NCBI GenBank assembly: GCA_016699695.1
Contig: CP065006.1
Coordinates: forward strand, 248,001-312,000
Source of the DNA: Bacteroidota bacterium
Lineage (GTDB): Bacteria; Bacteroidota; Bacteroidia; Bacteroidales; UBA10428
Reading direction: 5' to 3'
Length of the DNA: 64,000 nucleotides
Shown here: positions 1 to 9,697 of the stretch, piece by piece
Position numbering within the stretch: position 1 is the first letter of the stretch
Layout of the letters: the number at the start of each line of letters is the position of its first letter
Position numbers and translations under genes: made by a program
The notes under the pieces: model-generated
Databases searched by the model: none
Seen by the model: only the letters and a program-made list of their open reading frames with translations
What the model was told of the DNA's origin: nothing

Positions 1-2
1 TA

Positions 3-461
3 TATCCTGCCAACCTGGTGGTTCCAATGCCCCAGGCTGAAGTGCATACCATTTTAGGTTCCTGTGTAGCCGTTTGCCTGTTTGATGAAAAAAATAAAAT
101 TGGCGGCATTAACCACTACATGTTGCCATTGTGGAATGGAGAAGGATTACCCTCCCCAAAATATGGAAATATAGCCATTGAGAAACTCTATGAAAAATTA
201 ATACATCATGGTGCTCAACCTTCATTTATAGTTGCAAAAGTTTTTGGAGGTGGAGAAGTAATACAAACCGCATCGCTGACATTTAACATTGGTGAAAGAA
301 ATATACTAATAGCTGAACAAATGCTCGCCGAAATGAGAATACCTATAAAAGCCCAAAGCACAGGAGGAAAACAGGGACGTAAGATAATTTTTAATTCTGC
401 TACGGGTGCGGTAACACAGCGTTACGTGCAAGCATCATCCACAACTTTACAGAAGGTTTAG
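3..461 (+). CDS. cheD: Chemoreceptor glutamine deamidase CheD (5' end outside the window)
   Basis: CheD deamidates glutamines of methyl-accepting chemotaxis proteins and can bind CheC in other bacteria. The frame is open from the first bases of the window, so the true start lies upstream; the GTG at 18 is inside the conserved N-terminal strand and is unlikely to be the start. Visible family marks are the catalytic segment TILGSCVAVCLFD with its cysteine, the following GGINHYMLP with the catalytic histidine, and the FGGGEV and GRKIIFN blocks near the C-terminus. It ends 3 bp before cheB, so the two are surely co-transcribed and act together on receptor adaptation in the cytoplasm. The family assignment is strong; only the length is unknown. 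Confidence 0.9.
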   Translation, partial: YPANLVVPMPQAEVHTILGSCVAVCLFDEKNKIGGINHYMLPLWNGEGLPSPKYGNIAIEKLYEKLIHHGAQPSFIVAKVFGGGEVIQTASLTFNIGERNILIAEQMLAEMRIPIKAQSTGGKQGRKIIFNSATGAVTQRYVQASSTTLQKV

Positions 462-464
462 GTC

Positions 465-1538
465 ATGAATAAAATAAAGGTACTAATAGTTGACGATTCG
501 GCAGTAGTAAGACAAACCCTTTCTACTATTCTAAGCAGTGATCCGAAAATTGAAGTGATCGGAACTGCATCCGATCCTATTTTTGCCGCCAAGAAAATAC
601 TGCAGGAAGTACCGGATGTGATTACTCTCGATGTGGAAATGCCACGAATGGATGGACTAACCTTTTTGCGCAAAATCATGAGCCAGCATCCTATTCCGGT
701 GGTAATTATATCAAGCCTTACTGCGCAAGGAACCGAAACAGGCATGAAAGCCCTGGAATATGGGGCAGTGGATATTATTACAAAACCGCAGATGAATACT
801 CGTGAATTTATCGAGGAGTCGAAAATGCGGATTTGCGATGCAATAAAAGCTGCAGCGCAAGCTAAGGTGAATAGAAAAAAAACATCTCCCACACCTGCAA
901 TGCCGGTGCAACCCAAATATACCGCCGATGCCATCCTTTCATCCAGGCAAAATTACAGTATGCTAAAAACCACCGAACTGGTTGTAGCAGTTGGAGCTTC
1001 TACTGGCGGTACTGAGGCCTTAAAGGTTTTTCTCGAATCCTTGCCTGTTGATTCGCACGGTATTGTGATCGTGCAGCACATGCCCGAGCATTTTACACGT
1101 TCATTTGCCGAAAGGCTTAACGGTATTTGCCAAATTGAGGTAAAAGAAGCCCAAAACGGAGACCAGGTTTTACGTGGCAGGGCATTGATTGCTCCAGGCA
1201 ATCACCACATGCTGTTAAAGCGCTCGGGGGCAAGGTATTATGTAGAAATTCAGGATGGAGCACTTGTAAACCGCCACAGACCGAGTGTGGATGTATTGTT
1301 CCGTTCGACTGCGCTGTATGCTGGCAAAAATGCTATTGGTATAATCATGACTGGGATGGGCGCTGATGGAGCCAGAGGCCTTTTGGAAATGAAAGAGGCA
1401 GGAGCCTTAACTATTGCCCAGGACGAACAAAGCTGTGTGGTTTTTGGCATGCCCAAAGAAGCCATTGCCCTCGATGCAGCAAACAAGATACTTCCCCTGG
1501 AAAAAATTGCCAATGCGGTAACCAGCTATAATCACTAA
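465..1538 (+). CDS. cheB: Protein-glutamate methylesterase/glutamine deamidase CheB
   Basis: CheB removes methyl groups from chemoreceptors when phosphorylated by CheA, resetting receptor sensitivity. The 357-residue chain has the usual two-part plan. The receiver domain (about 1-120) has acidic D10/D11, phospho-acceptor D56 in [10 protein letters not shown] and K107. A linker (about 125-165) follows, then the methylesterase domain with S179 in [11 protein letters not shown]205 in VQHMPEHF and D301 in [11 protein letters not shown] forming the catalytic triad. Length and motifs are normal. It follows cheD by 3 bp. No cheA, cheR or cheW is in the window, so the rest of the chemosensory locus must lie to the left or elsewhere. 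Confidence 0.95.
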   Translation: MNKIKVLIVDDSAVVRQTLSTILSSDPKIEVIGTASDPIFAAKKILQEVPDVITLDVEMPRMDGLTFLRKIMSQHPIPVVIISSLTAQGTETGMKALEYGAVDIITKPQMNTREFIEESKMRICDAIKAAAQAKVNRKKTSPTPAMPVQPKYTADAILSSRQNYSMLKTTELVVAVGASTGGTEALKVFLESLPVDSHGIVIVQHMPEHFTRSFAERLNGICQIEVKEAQNGDQVLRGRALIAPGNHHMLLKRSGARYYVEIQDGALVNRHRPSVDVLFRSTALYAGKNAIGIIMTGMGADGARGLLEMKEAGALTIAQDEQSCVVFGMPKEAIALDAANKILPLEKIANAVTSYNH

Positions 1539-1839
1539 GCTATTCAACCAATTTCTTTTTTATTAGTCCAAAATTCTACCTCTCAAGTGATACTCTTTCA
1601 CCCCGGAAAATGGAGAATGCTTGAGAATTATTCTCATTGATGATTCAATTTTCCGATGAAGAATAATAGACTGCCATTGTTGAATAATATTACAACAAGA
1701 GGTCTTATAAAGCTTTTCCGGCAAGCCTAAAATCCACTGGCACTAATTCTTTCGGCTCCTATATGTTCAAAATATTTTTAGCCGTGTTTGCGAATTATTG
1801 ATTATATTTAATTTATATTGTCAATAAACAATTTTGCAA
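1539..1839. other. Intergenic region with a 13-bp palindrome
   Basis: No gene is seen between cheB and the PAS/GAF sensor. A perfect inverted repeat, GAGAATtATTCTC, lies at 1623-1635 and could be an operator or a small hairpin; there is no T-run after it to make it a clear terminator. A TATATTTA-like -7 box lies near 1800-1812, shortly before the sensor gene start, but its -33 partner is weak. Confidence 0.3.
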
Positions 1840-4116
1840 ATGGATTTTGAATATAAAAGAGATGTATATTGGCCTGTAATATTTTCAATTATAGTTTCGA
1901 GTATACTTTTTTTGGTAGGGATTATTATCTCCGTGATTGGTAACAAAGACCTTGTCATTAGCTTCAACTCCATTGTAAAACTTATTTTTTCTGATAACAT
2001 CCTGTGGATTCTTGCTTTACAACTTGTTGTATTTCCCCTTGCTGTTTATTTTTTCACGCAGCATACCAGTAAAAAAATGTTCGAATTGAAGCATAACTTC
2101 GAACAATTAAGCACCAAAGAAAAACTTGTTACAGGATATATCGATCACCTGACACACGACAGGTACGAAATGGAACTGGAAGAGCTTAGCAGCAAAGATG
2201 CAGTTACGCAAAGTCTGAACAACCTTCGCGAAACCCTGAAACGAAATAAAGACCTGGTCGATAGGCAACGCAAAGAAGATGAGAACCGTAACTGGCATGC
2301 CGAAGGCCATGCGAAATTTGGTGAAATTCTTCGAAATAATAACGATTTTGAGACCCTGTCTTTCAACGTAATTTCTGAATTAACCAACTATGTAGGAGCA
2401 ATTCAGGGAGGTTTCTATCACCTCGAAGAAAGTAGTCTTCAGAAATACTTTGAGCTTTCGGCATTTTATGCCTATGGCCGTAAGAAATATGCCGACAACC
2501 GAATTCCTTTTGGAAAAGGGCTTATCTCAACCGCTGTAGTAGAAGGCAAAACCATTCATCTAAAAATGATTCCGGAAGGATATATCAGGGTTACAAGTGG
2601 GTTGGGACAGGCTAATCCGAAAGAATTAATTGTAACCCCGCTAATTTCCGAAGGTAAGGCCTTTGGCGTGCTGGAAATAGCCACTCTAGGCACTTTTTCA
2701 AAAGATCATATTGAATTTATTGAGAAGGTATGTGAAAGTACGGCTTCAACCTTATCAACGGTAAGGATGAACATGCAAACAGCCAAGTTGCTCGAAGAAT
2801 CGAAAGAACAAGCTCAAGCACTGTCTTCGCAGGAAGAAGAAATGCGCCAAAACATGGAAGAGCTCACTGCTACCCAAGAAGAAGCTGCCCGTCAGGCCGA
2901 ACAGTTTATGAAGCTCGAGAACACGGTGAACCACACAATGATCCGGGCAGAATACAACATTCGCGGGACTCTCATCTATGCCAACACCAATTTTCTTCGT
3001 AAACTCGAATATACATCCAACTCACAAGTCGAGGGTAAACATATTTCAATGTTTATTAGTAGCAAGGACAAGGAATGGTTCGATAATCTTTGGAAAAACC
3101 TCGCCAAAGGCGGACGACACTTCGAAGGATATATGAAACACGTAACCCGAACCGGCAAAGATTTATGGACCATGGCTACCTATACTTGCATAAGAAACGA
3201 AGAGGGCGAAGCCGAAAAAATCCTTTTCCTGGCACTCGACACTACCGAACAGAAAAAGATGATGCTAAGTCTCGAAGGAGTGATGCAAGCAGTAAACCAG
3301 TCGAGTATTAAAATTGAATTCGATATCAGCGGAAACATAAAATCGTTTAGCGAAAACTTTCTATACCAATTTCAATACAAAGAAAAAGAAGCAACCAGCC
3401 TAAATATATCCGACCTGATAGACCCGCTCGAATTGGAAGGTTTCAACAAAAAATGGGAAAACATTGTCAATGGCATCAACTTCGAAGGCCAGTTTAAAGT
3501 TCAAACCAAAACCCACGAAGTGAACTGGATTCAAGGTGCATTCAGTGCCGCCATCAACATGTACAACGAAGTAGACAAAATTATCTTCATTGGACACGAT
3601 ATTACAAAACAGAAAAAAATGGAGATTGAGTTTATCAATCAAAATGATATTCTGAAAAAGCAGGAAAAATTACTTCGCGAATCGGAAAAAGAACTTAACC
3701 GTAAGCTTCGTGAAGCACGTTTAGAAATGCAGGAGCAATTTAAAGAAACTGAAAACATAAAAATCAGAAACGAGCGCACACTCGAAGGTGCTTTGGATGC
3801 TATCATACAAACAACACATGACAATAAAATTATTTTTTATAACAAGGCCGCTGAGTCTTTACTTGGGTTCAGCAAAGAAGAAACTATTGGGCAGCAAATA
3901 AGTATGTTGTTTGCTGAAAACAGTGTGGCTGAAAATGACTTTATTGTGAAATACACAGGAAACGAGGAAAAAATAGTAGGTGTTCGAACCGAAATAAAAA
4001 TGAAGAAAAAAGACAATGAAGAAATCTCTGTTTTAATCTTATTGTCCAAAGCTCAGGTTGATAAGGAAACAACCTATACAGCATTTATTCAAAATATTGA
4101 AATAGAGCTTTTTTAA
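1840..4116 (+). CDS. Membrane sensor with GAF and three PAS domains, no output domain
   Basis: A 758-residue signalling protein. Two hydrophobic segments (about 12-34 and 55-75) are followed by a coiled-coil stretch, a GAF domain (about 170-310), a charged coiled coil of the EELTATQEEAARQAEQF type, PAS domains at about 365-480 and 485-595, another coiled coil (600-660) and a third PAS at about 665-755. No HisKA, HATPase, GGDEF, receiver or MCP signalling tip follows: the protein stops at the end of the last PAS. I chose ATG 1840; an in-frame TTG six bases earlier has no support. The next gene, 30 bp downstream, is a soluble hybrid kinase with no membrane segment, so the two probably form one split sensor. 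The ligand is unknown. Confidence 0.75.
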   Translation: MDFEYKRDVYWPVIFSIIVSSILFLVGIIISVIGNKDLVISFNSIVKLIFSDNILWILALQLVVFPLAVYFFTQHTSKKMFELKHNFEQLSTKEKLVTGYIDHLTHDRYEMELEELSSKDAVTQSLNNLRETLKRNKDLVDRQRKEDENRNWHAEGHAKFGEILRNNNDFETLSFNVISELTNYVGAIQGGFYHLEESSLQKYFELSAFYAYGRKKYADNRIPFGKGLISTAVVEGKTIHLKMIPEGYIRVTSGLGQANPKELIVTPLISEGKAFGVLEIATLGTFSKDHIEFIEKVCESTASTLSTVRMNMQTAKLLEESKEQAQALSSQEEEMRQNMEELTATQEEAARQAEQFMKLENTVNHTMIRAEYNIRGTLIYANTNFLRKLEYTSNSQVEGKHISMFISSKDKEWFDNLWKNLAKGGRHFEGYMKHVTRTGKDLWTMATYTCIRNEEGEAEKILFLALDTTEQKKMMLSLEGVMQAVNQSSIKIEFDISGNIKSFSENFLYQFQYKEKEATSLNISDLIDPLELEGFNKKWENIVNGINFEGQFKVQTKTHEVNWIQGAFSAAINMYNEVDKIIFIGHDITKQKKMEIEFINQNDILKKQEKLLRESEKELNRKLREARLEMQEQFKETENIKIRNERTLEGALDAIIQTTHDNKIIFYNKAAESLLGFSKEETIGQQISMLFAENSVAENDFIVKYTGNEEKIVGVRTEIKMKKKDNEEISVLILLSKAQVDKETTYTAFIQNIEIELF

Positions 4117-4146
4117 AGGCTAAACAAATCGTAATTCACCTTAAAT

Positions 4147-5775
4147 ATGTTTACCAGAAAAGCTAATTCGAGTAAAAATCTTGAAAAGAATTTCAAAATT
4201 CTTGAAGCGGAAAACGAACAACTCAGAAAAAGCTTATTGGACAATTCCAATCATTACTCAATTGAATACTTCTTCAAATACTTGCAAACTGAAAATGTTG
4301 ACTTATTGATTGTAAATACTGAAAACCTGACCACGAAATTACTGTTTCAGGGTCAAAATATGAATGTTTTGCTTTTGTTTCCTAATTCGATTCTGGACCT
4401 TAAAAACCTTTTGCCCGATGAAGATCAGGAATCATTTTTACAAACAATAAAACGATCTGAATCGAAAGGTACTTTAAAGTTTCGCTCGAAACTAAACGTC
4501 CAAAGAAACGATTTTAAAGAAACAAAACCTATTGAATTTGTTTTCTCGCCCCTGCAACAAGGCAGCATTTTACTCGCTATTAAAGATATTACAGAACTCA
4601 CGAAACAGCAGAAAGAGTTATCAAAAACCAGGGAGAAAATGGAAGAGTCGGACAAGTTAAAAACCATTCTTTTATCTAATATTTCCCACCAGATACGTAC
4701 TCCCCTTAACTCAATTACCGGTTTTTCAGAGTTACTTGCCACCGAAGAACCAGATATAATTAAACGTAAAGAATACATCGAAATTATTAAAAGGCAGAGT
4801 AAACGAATTTTAAATCTGATTGACAACATTTCGGAGGTCAGCAAACTGGAATCGGGAAAAATAAATATCTCGAAAACCGTATGCAATTTAGACCTGATGT
4901 TGAATGAATTGCTTCTGGGATTGAACCAGCAACGCACCGAAACACGCAAGGAGGCTGTGAGTCTGGAGTTGTTGCTGCCGGAGAAAAAGAGTCCGGAAGT
5001 ATTATGCGATACAGGCCGGCTTCAACAAGTTCTACTGAACCTTGTCTATTATTCCCTGCGCTATACTCAACAAGGCAAGATTCAATTTGGCTACCAGATA
5101 GACGAAATCAGCCAAAAATTGGAGTTCTTTTTACACGATACCAGCGATGGACTTACCAAAGAAGAGCAAAAAACAGTGTTTGACCGCTTTATGGTAATCG
5201 ACAAATCCGAAGCTGGTAAACTTGAAGATCCTGGATTGGGGCTTACCATTGCCCGCGAAATTGTGAAAGCACTTGGCGGACGCATTTGGGTTGAATCGGA
5301 AAAAGAAAAAGGCACATCCTTCTTTTTTCAGATACCTTTTGAAGTGGCCGATGAAACCCACCACGATGGCATGCCGGAAGAACTTCTCCTAACAAAACCT
5401 TTTAATTTTGCCAATAAAGTTATTCTAATCGTAGACGACGAAGACGTCAATGCCATGTTTCTTGAAGCTGTTTTTCAGGAGACCGGAGCACAAACCATCT
5501 TTGCTAAAAATGGAATTCAGGCAGTTGACCTCTTGAAATCCATTAACAAAATCGATTTGGTGTTAATGGATCTGAAAATGCCCTTAATGAATGGCATCGC
5601 TGCAACAAAAGAGATCAGAAAATTCAATAAAACTGTGCCTATAATTGCCCAAACTGCACTTGCAAGTGAAGAAGATAAAAACGAATGTCTCTCGGCAGGT
5701 TGTAACAATGTAATTTTAAAACCCATTGAAGTGTTAGAGCTTATGCAAATGGTATCGGAAAACCTAAACATATAG
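4147..5775 (+). CDS. Soluble hybrid histidine kinase with degenerate catalytic boxes
   Basis: The 542-residue chain has an N-terminal coiled coil and PAS-like domain (about 1-155), a HisKA helix pair with H181 in SHQIRTPLNS, a HATPase region (about 285-398) and a C-terminal receiver (about 423-540). The receiver is intact: D430/D431, acceptor D475 in LMDLKMP, and the LKP lysine. The kinase core looks odd. The acidic residue after the phospho-histidine is Gln; the N-box Asn that normally binds Mg-ATP is Tyr302 (LLNLVYYSLRY); the first Gly of the G1 box is Ser333 (DTSDG). The G2 box GLGL is present. It may therefore be a weak kinase, a phosphotransfer scaffold or a pseudokinase. There are no membrane segments, and it sits 30 bp after the membrane PAS sensor. 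Confidence 0.8.
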   Translation: MFTRKANSSKNLEKNFKILEAENEQLRKSLLDNSNHYSIEYFFKYLQTENVDLLIVNTENLTTKLLFQGQNMNVLLLFPNSILDLKNLLPDEDQESFLQTIKRSESKGTLKFRSKLNVQRNDFKETKPIEFVFSPLQQGSILLAIKDITELTKQQKELSKTREKMEESDKLKTILLSNISHQIRTPLNSITGFSELLATEEPDIIKRKEYIEIIKRQSKRILNLIDNISEVSKLESGKINISKTVCNLDLMLNELLLGLNQQRTETRKEAVSLELLLPEKKSPEVLCDTGRLQQVLLNLVYYSLRYTQQGKIQFGYQIDEISQKLEFFLHDTSDGLTKEEQKTVFDRFMVIDKSEAGKLEDPGLGLTIAREIVKALGGRIWVESEKEKGTSFFFQIPFEVADETHHDGMPEELLLTKPFNFANKVILIVDDEDVNAMFLEAVFQETGAQTIFAKNGIQAVDLLKSINKIDLVLMDLKMPLMNGIAATKEIRKFNKTVPIIAQTALASEEDKNECLSAGCNNVILKPIEVLELMQMVSENLNI

Positions 5776-5807
5776 TATTAGCATTAATTTCCTTTTCGAA
5801 AGAAAAT

Positions 5808-6083
5808 ATGGAAATCAAGCACGTGAATATTGTGGTATCAGGGATAGTTCAGGGTGTAGGGTTCCGGTATAGTTGTCAAAAGATTGCCAGAAGTTTAGGG
5901 GTAAAAGGTTTTGTGAAGAATATGTACAATGGCGATGTATATATCGAGGTCGAAGGAGATGAAGCCCAGCTAAACAACATGGTAAAATGGTGCTGGCAAG
6001 GGCCCTTAAACGCGCGAGTTACCGAAGTAAGCATAGACAATGGATCGGTGAAAAATTTTAAGCATTTCGAAATTAAATCCTAA
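5808..6083 (+). CDS. Acylphosphatase
   Basis: A 91-residue cytosolic enzyme that hydrolyses carboxyl-phosphate bonds such as acetyl phosphate or 1,3-bisphosphoglycerate. The family signature VSGIVQGVGFRYSCQ holds the phosphate-binding loop and catalytic Arg, and VKNMYNGDVYIEVEGD holds the catalytic Asn. Length is exactly typical. It starts 32 bp after the hybrid kinase and may be read through from it; a link between acyl-phosphate level and the receiver domain is only a thought. Confidence 0.92.
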   Translation: MEIKHVNIVVSGIVQGVGFRYSCQKIARSLGVKGFVKNMYNGDVYIEVEGDEAQLNNMVKWCWQGPLNARVTEVSIDNGSVKNFKHFEIKS

Positions 6084-6241
6084 AACATTTCATCTAACCC
6101 GAAAAGCTGGTCCAATGATAAATAGTTGAAGAAGGCATTGCATAAAATCAAAAAATAAGATTATATTAGGCTTATTGATTGAATATTATCTGATTCGCAA
6201 TAGAAACCTCAAAAAGCTATACCTTATTAAACCGAATTGAG

Positions 6242-7057
6242 ATGACAAACCCAAAACGCAAAATACTAGTTCCCTACGATTATACTGAACGTTCAGATTT
6301 TGCGATTAAGCATGCCGTGCAGTTCGCAAAGATTATTGAAGCAGACATAGTTCTCCTTCATGTAATTACCGATATTCAGAACGAAGCCCAGGAATTACAC
6401 CGACTCGAAAAAGTAGCCACCGAATTCATTGAAAAATATGCCGTGCATATCGAATGCAAAATCAGACCCGGAGTTATTTATAAAGTTATAAAAGCGGTAG
6501 CAGAATCGATTGAAGCATTTATGGTGGTTATGAAAACTCACCCCTTACGCGGGAGAGAGAAATTTATTCGTAGCCGGTCAATTGGTGTGATGATGGGTTC
6601 AAAAATACCCTTTATTATAATTCAGGATGCTCCAAAGCGGCTTGCCATTCGCGACATTGTATTCCCAATAGATTTCCGCCGGGAGAATAAGGAAAAATTG
6701 GTATGGATAAGCACCTTGTCGAAATATTACACTTCGAAAATACATTTACTGAAACCCTCTGCCAACGATTACAGGGTGCGAAATAACCTAGAATTTGCCA
6801 AGCGCTTTCTGGAAGGTAAAAAACTTTCTTATGAAATAGTAACTGGTAAAAGGAGTTACTCCAATGCCAATGAAACTATTGAATTTGCGCACGAAGTCGA
6901 TGCCCAACTGATTATGATTATGCTTAATAAGAATATTGGGCTTTTCAGTTCTTTATTTGGATTAAGTGCGCAAAAAATCATTACAAACAAATACAATATC
7001 CCCGTAATGGTGCTTAATCCGCGCACTGAATTACACAAATACGAAGGTTTTAATTAA
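6242..7057 (+). CDS. Tandem universal stress protein (UspA family)
   Basis: A 271-residue protein made of two Usp folds. The first (about 5-148) has KILVPYDYTERSDFAIKHAV and a VVMKTHPLRG strand. The second (about 150-262) has DIVFPIDF and ends in NIPVMVLNP. The ATP-binding signature GxxGx9GS/T is weak in both halves, so this could be a non-ATP-binding Usp. It is cytosolic by lack of signal or membrane segments. It has its own start after a 158-bp gap and converges with the bat operon, leaving a 29-bp spacer at its end. Confidence 0.8.
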   Translation: MTNPKRKILVPYDYTERSDFAIKHAVQFAKIIEADIVLLHVITDIQNEAQELHRLEKVATEFIEKYAVHIECKIRPGVIYKVIKAVAESIEAFMVVMKTHPLRGREKFIRSRSIGVMMGSKIPFIIIQDAPKRLAIRDIVFPIDFRRENKEKLVWISTLSKYYTSKIHLLKPSANDYRVRNNLEFAKRFLEGKKLSYEIVTGKRSYSNANETIEFAHEVDAQLIMIMLNKNIGLFSSLFGLSAQKIITNKYNIPVMVLNPRTELHKYEGFN

Positions 7058-7086
7058 GCTGGGGCCTGAAGGTATATTTGTCTGGA

Positions 7087-7851
7087 TTATATTGTTTCAA
7101 AACTCGATTGCCGAACCCATCCTTGTTTACCATCGGATAACTTTATCTCAACCCACTCGTCGATTGAGCGCACAAGGCTTATTTTAGTGCCTTCGTGTAT
7201 AATAAACACCGTTACTCCATTCAAATCCGGCGATCCTTTCACGGTTACTGTTGGCTCCATCACAATAGCCCTGTCCGATTTTTCGACATAAGACCTGGTT
7301 TTGTGCGAAAAGCTGTAAGCACTAATGCTAAGAATTAAAAATACTACGCCGATTGAGAAGAATGTGACTTTTCGATTTTGCACCTTAGATATCAGGTAGA
7401 AGTATAAAACAATAAGCGTGAGGAACAATAGAACCACAGAAGCTAGTGCCCATTGATTAGAGGTAAAGGACGAGATGACTCTCCTTGCCTGACTCATTAG
7501 AAAGAATTCAGGGATGATTTCGATACGGTCGATGGTATAGGCCTGAGCTTTTGATAAATTAAAAATTATATCCTGATTGGAAGGGTCCAGCAGTAAAGCT
7601 TTTTCGTAATACAAAATTGCCCGGGCATAATCGTTCGTTTTAAAGTAGCTATTGCCAATATTCATAAGCAGTTCGGGCGAAGTATAACCGCTATCAGCAA
7701 TTTCTAAGTATAAATTGAGCGCAGTTCGAAAATCATTTTGCGAGTAAAGCCGGTTTGCTTGATCGAATAATGAATTGGCAAGAGATTCCTGACTATTCAA
7801 TGGTAGAATTCCGATTAGGAATAAACTAGCAATTAAAACTATTCTTTTCAT
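7087..7851 (-). CDS. batE: BatE: TPR and SH3-like aerotolerance protein
   Basis: Last gene of the Bat operon. The chain starts MKRIVLIASLFLIGILPLNSQ, a clear signal peptide; an upstream in-frame start at 7878 would only add nine residues before it, so I use 7851. Residues about 25-110 hold TPR units (LYSQNDFRTALNLYLEIA, YARAILYYEKALLLDP), two hydrophobic segments follow near 135-190, and the C-terminal 60 residues resemble a bacterial SH3 domain (GVTVFIIHEGTKISLV, GKQGWVR). Bat proteins are linked to oxygen and oxidative-stress tolerance in Bacteroides, acting in the inner membrane and periplasm; the exact role is not known. Confidence 0.82.
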   Translation of the reverse strand: MKRIVLIASLFLIGILPLNSQESLANSLFDQANRLYSQNDFRTALNLYLEIADSGYTSPELLMNIGNSYFKTNDYARAILYYEKALLLDPSNQDIIFNLSKAQAYTIDRIEIIPEFFLMSQARRVISSFTSNQWALASVVLLFLTLIVLYFYLISKVQNRKVTFFSIGVVFLILSISAYSFSHKTRSYVEKSDRAIVMEPTVTVKGSPDLNGVTVFIIHEGTKISLVRSIDEWVEIKLSDGKQGWVRQSSFETI

Positions 7852-7924
7852 TAATTTCAAAATTAAAACAAATCGCATTTACACCTGTTTTTTTGATAAT
7901 TCCGGCAAGTAATAAAATCTATAT

Positions 7925-9697
7925 TTAAATAAACTGCTCGATACGCGATAAAATCGAACCTGCCTTATTGATAAGTTCTTCAGGTTGGTTGCCTTGCGCT
8001 CCTGGTGCATATCGGGCATATTCGCAAATTTCTATAAGAGCCATTAACTCTTCAACTAAAGCCGAGTCGACATGAAGGCTCTTCAATTTTTCGGAAGCAA
8101 TTTTGGTTGACAATTCTGAGCGAGGCAAACTTAACTTATCGCCAATGTAATCCCATAAAGCCTTCGATAGTTCGGAGTAAAATGCTTCGTTATTGTGTTG
8201 AAGCAGTATTTTACGTGCTATTCTTAATCGGCGGGTAGCTAATCTACTGGCATTCTTATGCTTAGTATGTGCGGTGTTTAAATTTCTTTTAATTTGTTCG
8301 CGCCGCCAAAGCAAAACAAGGGCAAATAACACGAAACCGGAAATAATAATCAGGTAAAAACGGGTAGAAGCAATCCAATAAGCCTTACTCTTCAATACCA
8401 GGTTAGTTTGGATATTAATAAACCGGATATCGCTTTCGAGCAATTCTACTTCCTTGCGCGATAGATTCGAAGCAAGCATTGTACTACTATCACCTTCTGC
8501 TTTGTCAACCTTAAGAATAAATGAATTTGTTTTTTTACTGATATAGGTACCCGACTGCGGGTTAAAATATACCAACTCAAAGGGATTAATGACAAAATCG
8601 CCTGCATGTCGCGGAATGGCAGTGATTTCAAAAGTTTTGCTGCCTGCAAGACCGTTTTCTTCTAGCCTGGTTTTCACCACAGGTTCAAAAACTTCGAGTG
8701 TGGCGGGCAACGTATAGTCAATGTTATCGAGCAATTTGATGTTGCCCTTTCCGGTAACCTCTATGCTGAAAACCACAGCCTCGTTGGCCTTCACATGCGT
8801 AGTGCTCATATCTGCTTTGATGGTAAAATCACCTATGGCACCATTAAAACCTGCAGGTTTATTTGCAGGAAGTGCTTTTATATTCAGCTTTACAGGCTTT
8901 GAATTGACAGTAACATTTTGAGGCTGATAGGTAGTGAAATAACCCACACGCACTTTTTTGTCGTATTGCACCATTAATTCAAAAGGATCGATCACAATTT
9001 CGCCAGAACGCTGCGGAATTAGTATGGCCTTTCGGATTACTCCGCTGTAATATGTTTCATTTCCGACTTTTTCCGGATCCAGGGAGCGTAAGGGAGGGAT
9101 CTGAAGGTTCTGTACGTAAAAACCAGTAAAATCGGGGCCTTTGAAATTATTGTCAATGCCCGAAAGTTGCAATTTTGTATATACTTTTATGGTGGCTATA
9201 ATCTGCTCACCTACAAACGATGATGTTTTATCCACTATCAGGCGCACAAATACATCACTTCCGGGGTCTGAAGGAGGAGGTGTGGCTGATTCATCATTAG
9301 CAACAGTTGCTTGAGTACTTTTCTGTTCGGAAGTAACCTCGATAGTCAAACTGTTTGATTCGATGGTTGTGTTTTTATATTTAGCCTGCGCAGGAGCAAT
9401 CTGATAAATACCAGGTTCCGTGGCTTTAAAAATATACACAAATTGTTGCGTGGTATTCCAGTTAATAGTGCTTATGCCCTGTCTGCTACTTAAAAAAATA
9501 AATGCATCGAAAGTGGGGGGTGTAAACTCCTTAACGCGGTCGTTTATTTCGTATACTACTTGAAATTGCTCACCTGCCTGAACCTTCTCCGGTGCTTTGG
9601 CAGTAAAACTAATATCCTGTGCCCTGCCTTGCCAGCACAGAAACAGCATAAAACCGGTTATCAGAATAATTCTAAACGCTCGTATCATGCTCACCAT
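7925..9697 (-). CDS. batD: BatD: membrane-anchored periplasmic aerotolerance protein
   Basis: A 590-residue BatD/oxygen-tolerance family protein. The N-terminal signal sequence (about 1-26, ending GRAQ) is followed by repeated beta-rich immunoglobulin-like segments (QDISFTAKAPEKVQAGEQF, then FVRLIVDKTSSFVGEQI and FTIKADMSTTHVKANEAV), a single membrane helix near 445-465 (FYLIIISGFVLFALVLL), and an alpha-helical cytoplasmic tail. The ATG at 9697 overlaps the batC stop (ATGGTGA); a second ATG at 9688 is also possible. This overlap points to translational coupling. It probably serves as a partner for the BatA/BatB VWA proteins in the same operon. Confidence 0.87.
   Translation of the reverse strand: MVSMIRAFRIILITGFMLFLCWQGRAQDISFTAKAPEKVQAGEQFQVVYEINDRVKEFTPPTFDAFIFLSSRQGISTINWNTTQQFVYIFKATEPGIYQIAPAQAKYKNTTIESNSLTIEVTSEQKSTQATVANDESATPPPSDPGSDVFVRLIVDKTSSFVGEQIIATIKVYTKLQLSGIDNNFKGPDFTGFYVQNLQIPPLRSLDPEKVGNETYYSGVIRKAILIPQRSGEIVIDPFELMVQYDKKVRVGYFTTYQPQNVTVNSKPVKLNIKALPANKPAGFNGAIGDFTIKADMSTTHVKANEAVVFSIEVTGKGNIKLLDNIDYTLPATLEVFEPVVKTRLEENGLAGSKTFEITAIPRHAGDFVINPFELVYFNPQSGTYISKKTNSFILKVDKAEGDSSTMLASNLSRKEVELLESDIRFINIQTNLVLKSKAYWIASTRFYLIIISGFVLFALVLLWRREQIKRNLNTAHTKHKNASRLATRRLRIARKILLQHNNEAFYSELSKALWDYIGDKLSLPRSELSTKIASEKLKSLHVDSALVEELMALIEICEYARYAPGAQGNQPEELINKAGSILSRIEQFI

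Noticed and set aside
458..934. Long minus-strand frame opposite cheB
   Set aside because: It mirrors the receiver-domain coding sequence, has no motif and no upstream start signals; cheB itself is unmistakable.
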